Assembly: GCA_964575185.1 (NCBI GenBank)
Contig: CAZNPW010000007.1
Span: 1-64,000, forward strand
Reading direction: 5' to 3'
Length of the DNA stretch: 64,000 bases
Source: CAZNPW01 sp964575185
GTDB lineage: Bacteria; Pseudomonadota; Alphaproteobacteria; Rhodobacterales; Rhodobacteraceae
The position numbers and the translations under genes are program-made. How positions within the stretch are numbered: position 1 is the stretch's first letter; every line of letters begins with the position of its first letter. This document shows positions 43,480-50,915 of this stretch, piece by piece. The notes beneath the pieces are model-generated. The model saw nothing but the letters and a program-made list of their open reading frames with translations, was not told the origin of the DNA and made no database searches.

Positions 43480-45612
43480 ATGCGACATCGCCGCGGAACG
43501 ATCCGTGCCCTGGGCCTTGGCGTCTCGCTGGTCGCGGTCGTGGCCTTGGCGGTGCAGGCCGAGACCGTGACGCTGAACTTCGGGGGTGCCCCGGGGCTGA
43601 TCGACATGCCGTCGGGCGAGGCCGCGCCGGACGGGCAGGTGTCGGTCACCTACTCCACATTTGCCGGGATCGGCCGCACGACGCTGGCCTTCCAGATCGC
43701 GCCCTGGCTGTCGGGCGGGTTCCGCTACACCGGCACGCGGCGGTGGGACGACGTGATCCCGTCGGACTTTCCGACCTACTACGACCGCAGCTTCGACCTG
43801 CGCTTCCGCGTGCTTTCGGAAGGCGACTGGCGCCCGGCGGTGACGGTGGGCCTGAACGACTTCATCGGCACGGGGCTCCAGTCGGGCGAGTTCGTCGCGG
43901 CGACCAAGGGTTTCGCCGAGGGCCGGGTGCGGGTGACGGCGGGCCTCGGCTGGGGGCGGCTCGGCAGCTACGGGGCGATCGGGGCGCCCTTCGGCTCCGA
44001 CCGGCCGAGCCAGCTCGACGGCGACACCGGCGGCGACTTCAGCGTCAGCCAGTGGTTCCGCGGCGACATGGCCCCCTTCGCCGGGGTCGAATGGCAGGTC
44101 AGCGACCGCCTGGGCCTGAAGGTCGAGTATTCCTCGGACGACTACACCCGCGAGGCGCAGGAGCGGCTGATCTTCGACCGCCGGTCGCCGCTGAACTTCG
44201 GGGCCGAGTATCAGCTGACCGACCAGATCCGTCTGGGCGCCTATTACATGTATGGCAGCGAGATCGGCTTTTCCGCGCAGGTCGCGCTGCGGCCCGACGT
44301 GCGGCCGACGGGCGGCATCATCGACACCGCGCCGAACCCGGTGCGGGTGCGCCCCGCCCGCGCGGCCGACCCCGAGGCCTGGGATCCCGGATGGACCGCC
44401 CAGCCCGGCGTCGGCGACACGCTGCGCACCAACCTGGAAACCCGGCTCGACCCCGACGGAATCCGCGTCGAGGCGCTGGGCTTCACCGGCGCGCGGGCGC
44501 AGCTGCGCGTGTCGTCGGACCGTTCCGACAGCGAGGCGCAGGTGATCGGCCGGGCGGCCCGCGCGCTGAGCCAGGTCATGCCCGCGAGCGTCGAGACCTT
44601 CGAGATCGTGCCGATGGTCCGCGGCATCCCGGCCTCGGCCATCGTGATCCGCCGCACGGACGTGGAGGCGCTGGAGTTCGCGCCCGACAACGGCACGGCC
44701 ATCGGCGACCGCGCCACCGTCACCGCCGCCGCCCCCCTGCCGCCCGGCGCGGTCTGGGCCGACCCGGCCGCGCCCTTCCGCTGGGCCGTCACGCCCTATG
44801 TCCGCACCAGCCTCTTCGACCCCGACGCCCCGGTCCGCGCCGACCTCGGCCTGCGCGGGGCGGCGAGCTACGCCATCGCGCCGAACCTCGTGCTGTCGGG
44901 ATCGGTGACCGGCAAGCTGGTCGGCAACCTCGACCAGTCCGACCGCGAATCGAACTCGGTCCTGCCGCGGGTCCGGTCGGATGCGGTGGAATACGACCGC
45001 GCCCAGGGCCTGCTGCTCGAGCGGCTCACGGTCGCCTGGTACAGCCGCCCGGGCGAGAACCTCTATGGCCGGGTGACCGCGGGCTATCTGGAACGGATGT
45101 ACGGCGGGGTGTCGGGCGAGCTTCTGTGGAAGCGCCCCGAAAGCCCGCTCGCGCTGGGGGTCGAGGTCAACTATGCCCGCCAGCGCGACTTCGACCAGCG
45201 CTTCGGCTTCCGCGACTACGACATCGTGACGGGCTACGTCTCGGCCTACTACAGCTTCGGCGACGGCTATCTCGCGCAGGTGGACGTGGGCCGCTACCTG
45301 GCGGGCGACGTGGGGGCCACGCTGTCGCTCGACCGCGAGTTCGGCAACGGCTGGCGGGTCGGGGCCTTCGCCACCAAGACCGACGTGTCGGCCGAAGAGT
45401 TCGGCGAGGGGTCGTTCGACAAGGGCATCCGCATGGTCATTCCGCTGAACTGGGTGACCGGCCGCCCGACGCCCTCGACGGTCGCGACGACGATCCGCCC
45501 GGTCACCCGCGACGGCGGCGCGCGGCTGGAGGTCGAAGGGCGGCTTTACGACACCGTCCGCGGGGCGCACGATCCGGCGCTCGACCAGCAGTGGGGGCGG
45601 TTCTGGCGATGA
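43480..45612 (+). CDS. YjbH-family exopolysaccharide outer membrane protein
   Basis: A 710-residue protein with a signal peptide of about 27 residues (IRALGLGVSLVAVVALAVQA). ATG 43480, after AGGGGGG, is better than an upstream GTG/ATG option. YjbH features: NFGGAPGLIDMPSGEAAPDG at the mature start, many alternating beta-strand stretches (FQIAPWLSGGFRYTGTRRWD, NFGAEYQLTDQIRLGAYYMY), and a C-terminal half matching the poorly characterised YjbH domain. Probably a large beta-barrel for polysaccharide secretion. Coupled by ATGA to the YjbF-like lipoprotein. Confidence 0.9.
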   Translation: MRHRRGTIRALGLGVSLVAVVALAVQAETVTLNFGGAPGLIDMPSGEAAPDGQVSVTYSTFAGIGRTTLAFQIAPWLSGGFRYTGTRRWDDVIPSDFPTYYDRSFDLRFRVLSEGDWRPAVTVGLNDFIGTGLQSGEFVAATKGFAEGRVRVTAGLGWGRLGSYGAIGAPFGSDRPSQLDGDTGGDFSVSQWFRGDMAPFAGVEWQVSDRLGLKVEYSSDDYTREAQERLIFDRRSPLNFGAEYQLTDQIRLGAYYMYGSEIGFSAQVALRPDVRPTGGIIDTAPNPVRVRPARAADPEAWDPGWTAQPGVGDTLRTNLETRLDPDGIRVEALGFTGARAQLRVSSDRSDSEAQVIGRAARALSQVMPASVETFEIVPMVRGIPASAIVIRRTDVEALEFAPDNGTAIGDRATVTAAAPLPPGAVWADPAAPFRWAVTPYVRTSLFDPDAPVRADLGLRGAASYAIAPNLVLSGSVTGKLVGNLDQSDRESNSVLPRVRSDAVEYDRAQGLLLERLTVAWYSRPGENLYGRVTAGYLERMYGGVSGELLWKRPESPLALGVEVNYARQRDFDQRFGFRDYDIVTGYVSAYYSFGDGYLAQVDVGRYLAGDVGATLSLDREFGNGWRVGAFATKTDVSAEEFGEGSFDKGIRMVIPLNWVTGRPTPSTVATTIRPVTRDGGARLEVEGRLYDTVRGAHDPALDQQWGRFWR

Positions 45613-46265
45613 TCCTGCGCGTCCTTTCCCTGGCCGCGCTCGCGGTGCTGGCCGCCTGCGGGTCCGACCCCGGCGCGACCGCGGGGTTCGGCCTGCTGCG
45701 CGACGGCGCGGCGCGGCTGGCGGGGGGCGCGGCACCGCCCGCGCCGCAGCTCTCGCGGGCCGAGATCCGCGCGGTCGGCGCGCCCTTGCAGAAGCTGGTG
45801 ATCGAGGAGACGGGCCTGACCGGCTACCTGGGCGTGCAGGGCGTGCGCGGCGATGTCGTGACCTGGGCCACGACATCGCGCGAGAACGTCGCGCTGAAGG
45901 GCGGGATGCTGATCCAGACCCGCGGCCTGGGGGCCGACCTGATGTCGGCCGACGTGCCGGACATCGGGCAGCTCCTGACCGGGACGGTGGTGGAGCGGCG
46001 CTACTTCCACCTGGATGGCACCAACGCGACGGTCGAGACCGCGGTGACCTGCACCCCCCGGGTGATCGGCGCGGAAACGGTCGAGATCGTCGGCCTCGCC
46101 TATACCGCGGCGCGAATCGACGAGGCCTGCACGGGCACGGGGCCGGAGGGAAATCTGGCCTTTACCAACAGCTTCTGGGTCGATTCGGGCGGCGGCCTGC
46201 GGCAGTCGCGGCAGTGGGCGGGGCCGGTTCTGGGCATGCTGGAACTGTCCGATCTGCGCGAGTAG
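45609..46265 (+). CDS. YjbF/GfcB-family lipoprotein
   Basis: A 218-residue lipoprotein (lipobox LAVLAAC, Cys17) of the YjbF/GfcB family: QLSRAEIRAVGAPLQKLVIE, TWATTSRENVALKGGMLIQT, RGLGADLMSADVP and RYFHLDGTNATVETAVTC. In enterobacteria YjbF acts with YjbE, YjbG and YjbH in exopolysaccharide production. No YjbG-like gene is seen; the order here is H, F, then an E-like peptide. Confidence 0.9.
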   Translation: MILRVLSLAALAVLAACGSDPGATAGFGLLRDGAARLAGGAAPPAPQLSRAEIRAVGAPLQKLVIEETGLTGYLGVQGVRGDVVTWATTSRENVALKGGMLIQTRGLGADLMSADVPDIGQLLTGTVVERRYFHLDGTNATVETAVTCTPRVIGAETVEIVGLAYTAARIDEACTGTGPEGNLAFTNSFWVDSGGGLRQSRQWAGPVLGMLELSDLRE

Positions 46266-46376
46266 CGCGACAGTGGCGGATGTGCCGCAGTCGGGGATAC
46301 CGGACAAAAAATGGCTTTGCCGGGAACAACGTTGATGCTACGACGGTTCAGGTTTGCATAGACGGAGTATGACCAA

Positions 46377-46601
46377 ATGAAAAAAATCGCAGGTTTCGTG
46401 GTTCTGGCGACGCTGCTGGCTTCGGCGGCGAATGCCGGCGGCCCGGTCGTCGTCGTCGACGAAGGTGAGCCCGTCGTGGTCGCCGCCCCCGCCACCAGCG
46501 TCAGCCCCGCGCTGATCGTCGGCGGTCTGGCTGCCGCTGCCGTGCTCGCCGCCGTCCTGGGCGACGACGACAACGCGGCCGCCACCACGACGGCGCAGTG
46601 A
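46377..46601 (+). CDS. Small exported YjbE/GfcA-like peptide
   Basis: A 74-residue product: signal peptide MKKIAGFVVLATLLASAANA, an acidic/Val stretch, a hydrophobic segment (ALIVGGLAAAAVLAAVL), then GDDDNAAATTTAQ. The pattern of signal, hydrophobic segment, Gly/Asp turn and short Thr-rich tail is that of enterobacterial YjbE and GfcA. Those are the first genes of the yjb and gfc polysaccharide operons. Its position next to YjbH and YjbF genes supports the match, which rests on layout rather than strong identity. GGAG lies 10 bp before ATG 46377. Confidence 0.75.
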   Translation: MKKIAGFVVLATLLASAANAGGPVVVVDEGEPVVVAAPATSVSPALIVGGLAAAAVLAAVLGDDDNAAATTTAQ

Positions 46602-46615
46602 TCCGTTAGCCACGT

Positions 46616-47518
46616 ATGGCAGGATTGCGAAAGGGTCCGCCTTGGCGGGCCCTTCTCGTTTTTCGCCCCTTCCGCCGGGCGTGGGCGTTCCTGTGGTCGC
46701 TGTGGGCAAGGACCGATCGGGCGGAGCTCGGCCTCATCGCCGCGGGGGTGGCGTTCTTCGCCTTCCTCGCGATCTTCCCCGCGCTGGCGGCGGTGGTGGC
46801 GATCTGGGGGCTTTACGCCGACCCTGCGGCGGTGCGGGCCCAGCTTCAGCCGCTGCAGGAGTTCCTGCCGGCCGAGGCCTTCGCGGTCATCACGGCGCAG
46901 GTCGACACGCTCGTCAGTGCCGGGCGCGGCACGTTCACCTGGTCGCTGCTGGTGTCGACGGGGCTGGCCATCTGGTCGGCACGCGCCGGGGTCGCGGCGC
47001 TGATCCGTGGCCTGAACGCGATCCACGGCCTGCCCAACAAGGCCGGGCACTGGCACCAGTTGCAGGCGCTGCTGCTGACGCTGCTGCTGATCGCGCTGGT
47101 GCTCGGGGCGATGTTCATGGCCATCGTCGGTCCGATCGCGCTGGCCTTGCTGCCGCTGGGCGAGGGCGAGGCGGCGGTGCTCGACGCGGTGAACATCCTG
47201 GTCGCCACGGCGCTGGTGACGATCGCCATCGGTCTTATCTACCGCTTCGGCCCGAATGCCGCGGCGCGGCCGAAGCTCTTCACCCGCGGCCTGTTCGTGG
47301 CGCTGCTGCTGTGGGGGACCGCGTCGCGGGCCTTCGTGCTCTACATCACCAACTTCGCCGCCTACAACCAGATCTACGGCTCGATCGGGGCGGTGGCGGC
47401 GCTCTTGGGCTGGTTCTACCTGTCGGCCTATGCGGTGCTGCTGGGGGCCGCCGTCGACGCGGAACGGCGCGAGCCGCTGGTCATGCGGAAATCCCCGCCG
47501 CAAGCGACGTCCCGCTGA
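46616..47518 (+). CDS. YihY/BrkB-family membrane protein
   Basis: A 300-residue protein with six membrane helices and the YihY features RAELGLIAAGVAFFAFLAIF, PALAAVVAIWGLYADPA, AGVAALIRGLNAIHG, NKAGHWHQLQALLLTLLLIA, GPNAAARPKLFTRGL and YGSIGAVAALLGWFYLSAYA near the end. Function not established; formerly misnamed ribonuclease BN. The only ATG, 46616, lies before a hairpin and T-run that appear to terminate the small gene upstream, and its ribosome site is poor. Its last 38 bp overlap the end of the convergent subtilisin-like gene. Confidence 0.88.
   Translation: MAGLRKGPPWRALLVFRPFRRAWAFLWSLWARTDRAELGLIAAGVAFFAFLAIFPALAAVVAIWGLYADPAAVRAQLQPLQEFLPAEAFAVITAQVDTLVSAGRGTFTWSLLVSTGLAIWSARAGVAALIRGLNAIHGLPNKAGHWHQLQALLLTLLLIALVLGAMFMAIVGPIALALLPLGEGEAAVLDAVNILVATALVTIAIGLIYRFGPNAAARPKLFTRGLFVALLLWGTASRAFVLYITNFAAYNQIYGSIGAVAALLGWFYLSAYAVLLGAAVDAERREPLVMRKSPPQATSR
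46631..46663 (+). terminator. Terminator-like hairpin inside the 5' end of the YihY gene
   Basis: AAGGGTCCGC (46631-46640) pairs, with one G-T, with GCGGGCCCTT (46645-46654) over CTTG, and CTCGTTTTT follows. It is 29 bp after the small peptide stop but 15 bp inside the YihY reading frame. Confidence 0.65.
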
Positions 47519-49067
47519 GCCGCAGGCGGCGCGTGCCGCCCCCCGCAAGCGCCACCCAGCCGCAGCCCGGCCAGCCGTCATCGACCAGCGCCGGCGTGCC
47601 GCGCTCCGCGCCGTCGGGGTGCAGCCCGCTGTAGAAGGCGGGGGCTTCGGCCCCGGTGCCGTTGCGCCCGGTCGCGCGGGCGACGCGCGCGCCGGGGACG
47701 GTGGCCAGCACCGACAGCGTGCCGCGCCGGGTGACGACGGCCCCGGCGGGGTCGTCCATCAGCGGCGCGCCGTCGGGGCCGGCCTCGCGGCGGGCGGGGT
47801 CGATCAGCCAGGATTGCCGCCGCGGCCGGGGGCCGTCGAACGCGCCGTCGCGGTCGTCGCGCAGGACGGTCGCCTGCAACGTCTGCCCCGTCGCGGCGAT
47901 GCGCCAGCGGCCGGGCGGTGCCCCCGCCGCGCCGGGCATCGTGGCGAGCCGCAGGCGGAAGCTCTCGGTCACCGGGCGCGCGGCGGCGGCGATCGGCCGC
48001 CCGTCCCGGCGCAGGATCGCCACCTCGCCGCGCGCCACGGTCAGGTCGGCCGTCGCGCCGCCGGGCAGCGTCAGGGTCAGCGCGCGGGGGTCGGCGGGCG
48101 CGGTCAGGTCGATGGCGTTGGCCGAAAAATCGTCGGGCGGGACAAGCCAGTCGATCCGCCCGGCGGGGGCGGTCGCGGTGCAGGCGTCCTGCCGCTGGTT
48201 GCCTGCGGGCACCACCAGCGTCGCCTCGCGGCCCGACGCCACAAGAAGCGCGCCCGCCGCGCGGGCCGCCGGGTGCGCGCCGTCGAGCGGGCTGCCGGTG
48301 AAGGCGTAGGGCAAGAGGATCGTCAGCGGCAGGTGCGCGAGATGCGCGGTCAGCGCCAGCGCGGCGGCGAGCGCCGCGGGCAAGAGCGCCTGCAGCACCC
48401 CGCCGGTCCAGTCGCGCGCGGCGGCGTCGGGCAGTTCGATCCCCCAGGCCACGCGCCCCGCCCGCGGCAGCGCGGCCGAGCCGACCGCGGTGCCGTGCCA
48501 GACCGTGCCGGTCCAGGCGTGGGGCATGGCGGGGCTGCGCGCGAACAGGCTGTGCGGCCCTCGCGCGGCCAGCCGCGCGATCACTCCCGCCATGTCGCCC
48601 GCCGCCGCCTGCGCCGCTGCCTGTGCGATGGCGCCGGCGTCCAGCAGGTCGCCCGGCCCCGGCCGCCCGTCGGGCGGCAGGAACAGCAGGCCCGCGAAGC
48701 TCTGCGCGAAGGCCGGGTGCCAGACCGCGATCCCCTGGTCGATCAGCACCAGCACCGAGCTCGCCTCCGCCCCGCCCGCCGCGTGCAGCGGTGGCGGCGC
48801 GGCGGCCGTCGCCGATCCTTCCGGCCCGAGCCAGGCGAGCATCCCCTGCCCCAGCGGCCCGGCCAGCGCCGCCGACAGACGCGGGGGGTCGGCCACCGCG
48901 GCGGCGGCGAGGTCGACCGGCCCGGGCATCGCCCCGGTCGCCGGATCGACCAGGAAGACCCGCCGCCGCCCTGCGGCCGCGCCCGCGATCAGGGGCAGGG
49001 CGGCGGGCAGCCAGTTCTCGGGCAGCCAGGGGGCCGTGGTCCGCGCAACGTCGAGCACCGGCGTCAC
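47481..49067 (-). CDS. Subtilisin-like (S8 family) serine protease, ending just after the catalytic Ser
   Basis: A 528-residue protein starting at GTG 49067 (GTGA overlap with the PAP2-like gene). The S8 triad is visible: Asp110 in VLVLIDQGIAVWHP, His191 in VWHGTAVGSAA, and Ser521 in SGTSLAAG. An oxyanion Asn sits in VPAGNQRQD. The His-Ser gap of 330 residues is long, and the second half contains an inserted Ala/Arg-rich region. The chain stops seven residues after Ser521, though the usual helix and strands after this Ser run 40 residues or more. There is no signal peptide. It may be active in an unusual fold, a pseudoenzyme, or clipped by the convergent YihY gene it overlaps. Confidence 0.78.
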   Translation of the reverse strand: MTPVLDVARTTAPWLPENWLPAALPLIAGAAAGRRRVFLVDPATGAMPGPVDLAAAAVADPPRLSAALAGPLGQGMLAWLGPEGSATAAAPPPLHAAGGAEASSVLVLIDQGIAVWHPAFAQSFAGLLFLPPDGRPGPGDLLDAGAIAQAAAQAAAGDMAGVIARLAARGPHSLFARSPAMPHAWTGTVWHGTAVGSAALPRAGRVAWGIELPDAAARDWTGGVLQALLPAALAAALALTAHLAHLPLTILLPYAFTGSPLDGAHPAARAAGALLVASGREATLVVPAGNQRQDACTATAPAGRIDWLVPPDDFSANAIDLTAPADPRALTLTLPGGATADLTVARGEVAILRRDGRPIAAAARPVTESFRLRLATMPGAAGAPPGRWRIAATGQTLQATVLRDDRDGAFDGPRPRRQSWLIDPARREAGPDGAPLMDDPAGAVVTRRGTLSVLATVPGARVARATGRNGTGAEAPAFYSGLHPDGAERGTPALVDDGWPGCGWVALAGGGTRRLRLSGTSLAAGISA

Positions 49068-50116
49068 AGCGGGCGTCCGATGTCGGCGGACAGGCCCGCG
49101 CGGAGCCAGGCGAGCACGGCGGCCGGGCTGCGCCCCGCGATGCCGCCCGCACCCCAGTCCAGCACGCCGTCGGACTGGCCGTAGCCTTCGACCCCCGCGC
49201 CCAGCGCGGCGGGCGGGTCTTCGCCCGCGACCAGCGGCGGGACGGCGGCCGGGACACGCGCGCCGCCGAGCAGCCGGTCGGCGGCATGTCCCGCGATCAG
49301 GTCGCCCAGCACCGCCCCGGCATGGTGGTCGACCACGTAATGCACCCCCGCGAAGGACCGGTTCATCGCGATCCGCACCGCCACGCGCCGGAAGTCGCCG
49401 CGCCGGTCGGGGAACAGCAGCCCCAGGATCGCCGCCGCCGCGAAGGCCTCGGTCCCGTGGCCGCTGGGCAGCGCGCCGTGCGCCGGGGTGGCGATGCAGG
49501 GGGCCACATCGGCGGCCAGCACGTCGGGCCGCGGCATGCGGATCAGGTCCTTCATCTCGGCGGCCAGGCGGAAGCACAGGGTCTCCACCGCGTCGAGCAG
49601 GATCACGACATGCGCATGCCCGGTCAGAAGCTGCGGCATGACCTGGCCGAAGAAGGTCAGCAGATCGCCGGTCTGGACCACGATCTCGGCCATCCGGTCC
49701 TCGCGATACCAGCGCATCGCGCGCAGCATGTCGACCTCGGCCTGCCAGAAGGCCAGCGCGGCGCGGTCGACGCCGGTGCTCCACAAGGTCCGCGTATGCC
49801 GCCGCAGCGCGGCGCGGTCGGTGCCCGCGGCCGCCACCGTCAGCCCGGCCCCCAGCGCGGCAACGATCAGGTGGTCGCGGTGCCGGTCGTTCAGCCGCCG
49901 GTGGGCCAGCGCGTCGGGCGGCGCGGCCAGCGCCGCGGCGGTCACCGGCGGGGGCGGCGCGGTCAGCGCCAGCAGGCCCGACTGCAGCGCCTCGGCCAGG
50001 GCGAAGTCGGTCTCGCCGCCGAGCCCCGCGAGCTCGTCGTCGGAGCGGTTCGACCTGTTGGACCTGTTGGAGCGATTCGACCGGTTGGACCGGTTCGAGC
50101 GGTTGGCAATCGGCAC
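49064..50116 (-). CDS. PAP2/vanadium-haloperoxidase-like phosphatase with an (Asn-Arg-Ser)7 N-terminus
   Basis: A 350-residue protein from GTG 50116, with GGGGAG 8 bp before. Residues 5-25 are seven exact repeats of Asn-Arg-Ser. The PAP2 signature is complete: MKDLIRMPRP (KX6RP), PAHGALPSGHGTEAFA, and SFAGVHYVVDHHAG with both catalytic His. The family includes lipid and sugar phosphatases and vanadium haloperoxidases; with no membrane helices, the soluble haloperoxidase branch is more likely. GTGA-coupled to the subtilisin-like gene in a two-gene module. Substrate unknown. Confidence 0.8.
   Translation of the reverse strand: MPIANRSNRSNRSNRSNRSNRSNRSDDELAGLGGETDFALAEALQSGLLALTAPPPPVTAAALAAPPDALAHRRLNDRHRDHLIVAALGAGLTVAAAGTDRAALRRHTRTLWSTGVDRAALAFWQAEVDMLRAMRWYREDRMAEIVVQTGDLLTFFGQVMPQLLTGHAHVVILLDAVETLCFRLAAEMKDLIRMPRPDVLAADVAPCIATPAHGALPSGHGTEAFAAAAILGLLFPDRRGDFRRVAVRIAMNRSFAGVHYVVDHHAGAVLGDLIAGHAADRLLGGARVPAAVPPLVAGEDPPAALGAGVEGYGQSDGVLDWGAGGIAGRSPAAVLAWLRAGLSADIGRPL
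50042..50104 (-). repeat. Seven 9-bp repeats coding Asn-Arg-Ser
   Basis: Seven tandem 9-bp units at the start of the PAP2-like gene, all translating to Asn-Arg-Ser. The units differ at synonymous positions (AAC/AAT; CGC, CGG, AGG; TCC, TCG), so the peptide has been kept while the DNA drifted. The period suits slippage-driven copy-number change. Confidence 0.9.
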
Positions 50117-50150
50117 CTGAAATCTCCCCTGCCGGAATCCCCGGCCACGG

Positions 50151-50172
50151 ACGTCATGGTGACGTTGCGTCA
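50151..50172. promoter_or_regulatory. Overlapping TGACG palindromes upstream of the PAP2/subtilisin module
   Basis: ACGTCA-TGG-TGACGT (50151-50165) is a perfect 6-3-6 palindrome, and TGACG-TTG-CGTCA (50160-50172) is a second one sharing its middle arm. They lie 35-56 bp before the GTG start of the minus-strand PAP2 gene and just after the cobF stop. A dimeric regulator is a plausible ligand. Confidence 0.45.
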
Positions 50173-50180
50173 GCCACCCG

Positions 50181-50915
50181 TCAATCGCGGTGGCGCAGCA
50201 GGTAGATGTCCATCGCCCAGCCGACCTGCTGCCGCAGCCGCCGCTTGACCGCGGCGACGCGCGGCCCGATCTCGGCCAGCGGTCCGGCCATCAGCACCTG
50301 CTCGGGCCGGCCGAGGTTCGCACCCCACCAGATGTCGTAGCGGGCGGGGTCGAGGGTGCCGAAGCTTTCGCGCCCGTCGAGCATCACGGCGACGGTCGCC
50401 GCGCCCGGGGGCCAGCCGTGGTCGCGCAGGCGCCGCCCGGTCGTGATCGTGACGGCACCGGCGAGCGTGTTCACGGGCACCGCATGCGCCGCCGTCAGCG
50501 CCTGCAGCGCGGTGATGCCGGGGGTGACTTCGACGGCCACCCCGGCAAGCCGCGCCGCGATCCTGAGCGTGCTGTCGTAGAGCGCGGGGTCGCCCCAGAC
50601 CAGCAGCGCCGCCGTCCCGCCCGCGGGCAGATGCCGGACCAGCGCCGCCTGCCATGCCCGCGCGATGGCCGCGTGCCAGTCCTCCACCGTCGCACGGTAG
50701 TCCTCGGGGTCCGGTTCGCGCCCGGGCACGGGAAAGGGGGCGATCTTCGCCTCCGGCGCGACCTCGGCCAGCAGCGCCCGCCGCAGGTCGGCGAGGTCGG
50801 CCTTCCCGGCCTTTTCCGGCAGCAGGATCACGTCGGCCGCGCGGATCGCCGCGACCGCGGCGCGGGTCAGGTGCCCGGGGTCGCCCGTGCCGATGCCGAT
50901 CAGGTGGAGCCTCAT
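50181..50915 (-). CDS. cobF: Precorrin-6A synthase (deacetylating)
   Basis: A 244-residue tetrapyrrole methylase: GIGTGDPGHLT at the N-terminus, LVWGDPALYDSTLRIA near 103-118 and EVTPGITALQAL, with the CobF-specific ILLPEKAGKADL and RYDIWWGANLGRPEQVLMAG. It methylates precorrin-5 at C1 with loss of acetate, a step found only in the aerobic route. Last gene of the cob operon; ATGA overlap with cobA. Confidence 0.94.
   Translation of the reverse strand: MRLHLIGIGTGDPGHLTRAAVAAIRAADVILLPEKAGKADLADLRRALLAEVAPEAKIAPFPVPGREPDPEDYRATVEDWHAAIARAWQAALVRHLPAGGTAALLVWGDPALYDSTLRIAARLAGVAVEVTPGITALQALTAAHAVPVNTLAGAVTITTGRRLRDHGWPPGAATVAVMLDGRESFGTLDPARYDIWWGANLGRPEQVLMAGPLAEIGPRVAAVKRRLRQQVGWAMDIYLLRHRD

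Noticed and set aside
42970..45876. 968-codon antisense frame over YjbH and YjbF
   Set aside because: No motif, and extreme Arg/Ala/Pro content. The plus strand has coherent signal peptide, beta-barrel and lipoprotein genes.
46332..46360. TTGATG with TGCATA as a promoter for the small YjbE-like peptide
   Set aside because: The -10 match is poor and the gene may be transcribed from upstream; not enough support to annotate.
50042..50104. Possible CRISPR-like or leucine-zipper element from the 9-bp repeats
   Set aside because: The units are contiguous with no spacers and lie in frame within the PAP2-like gene. The reverse-strand Leu-rich reading is only a shadow of the Asn-Arg-Ser repeat.
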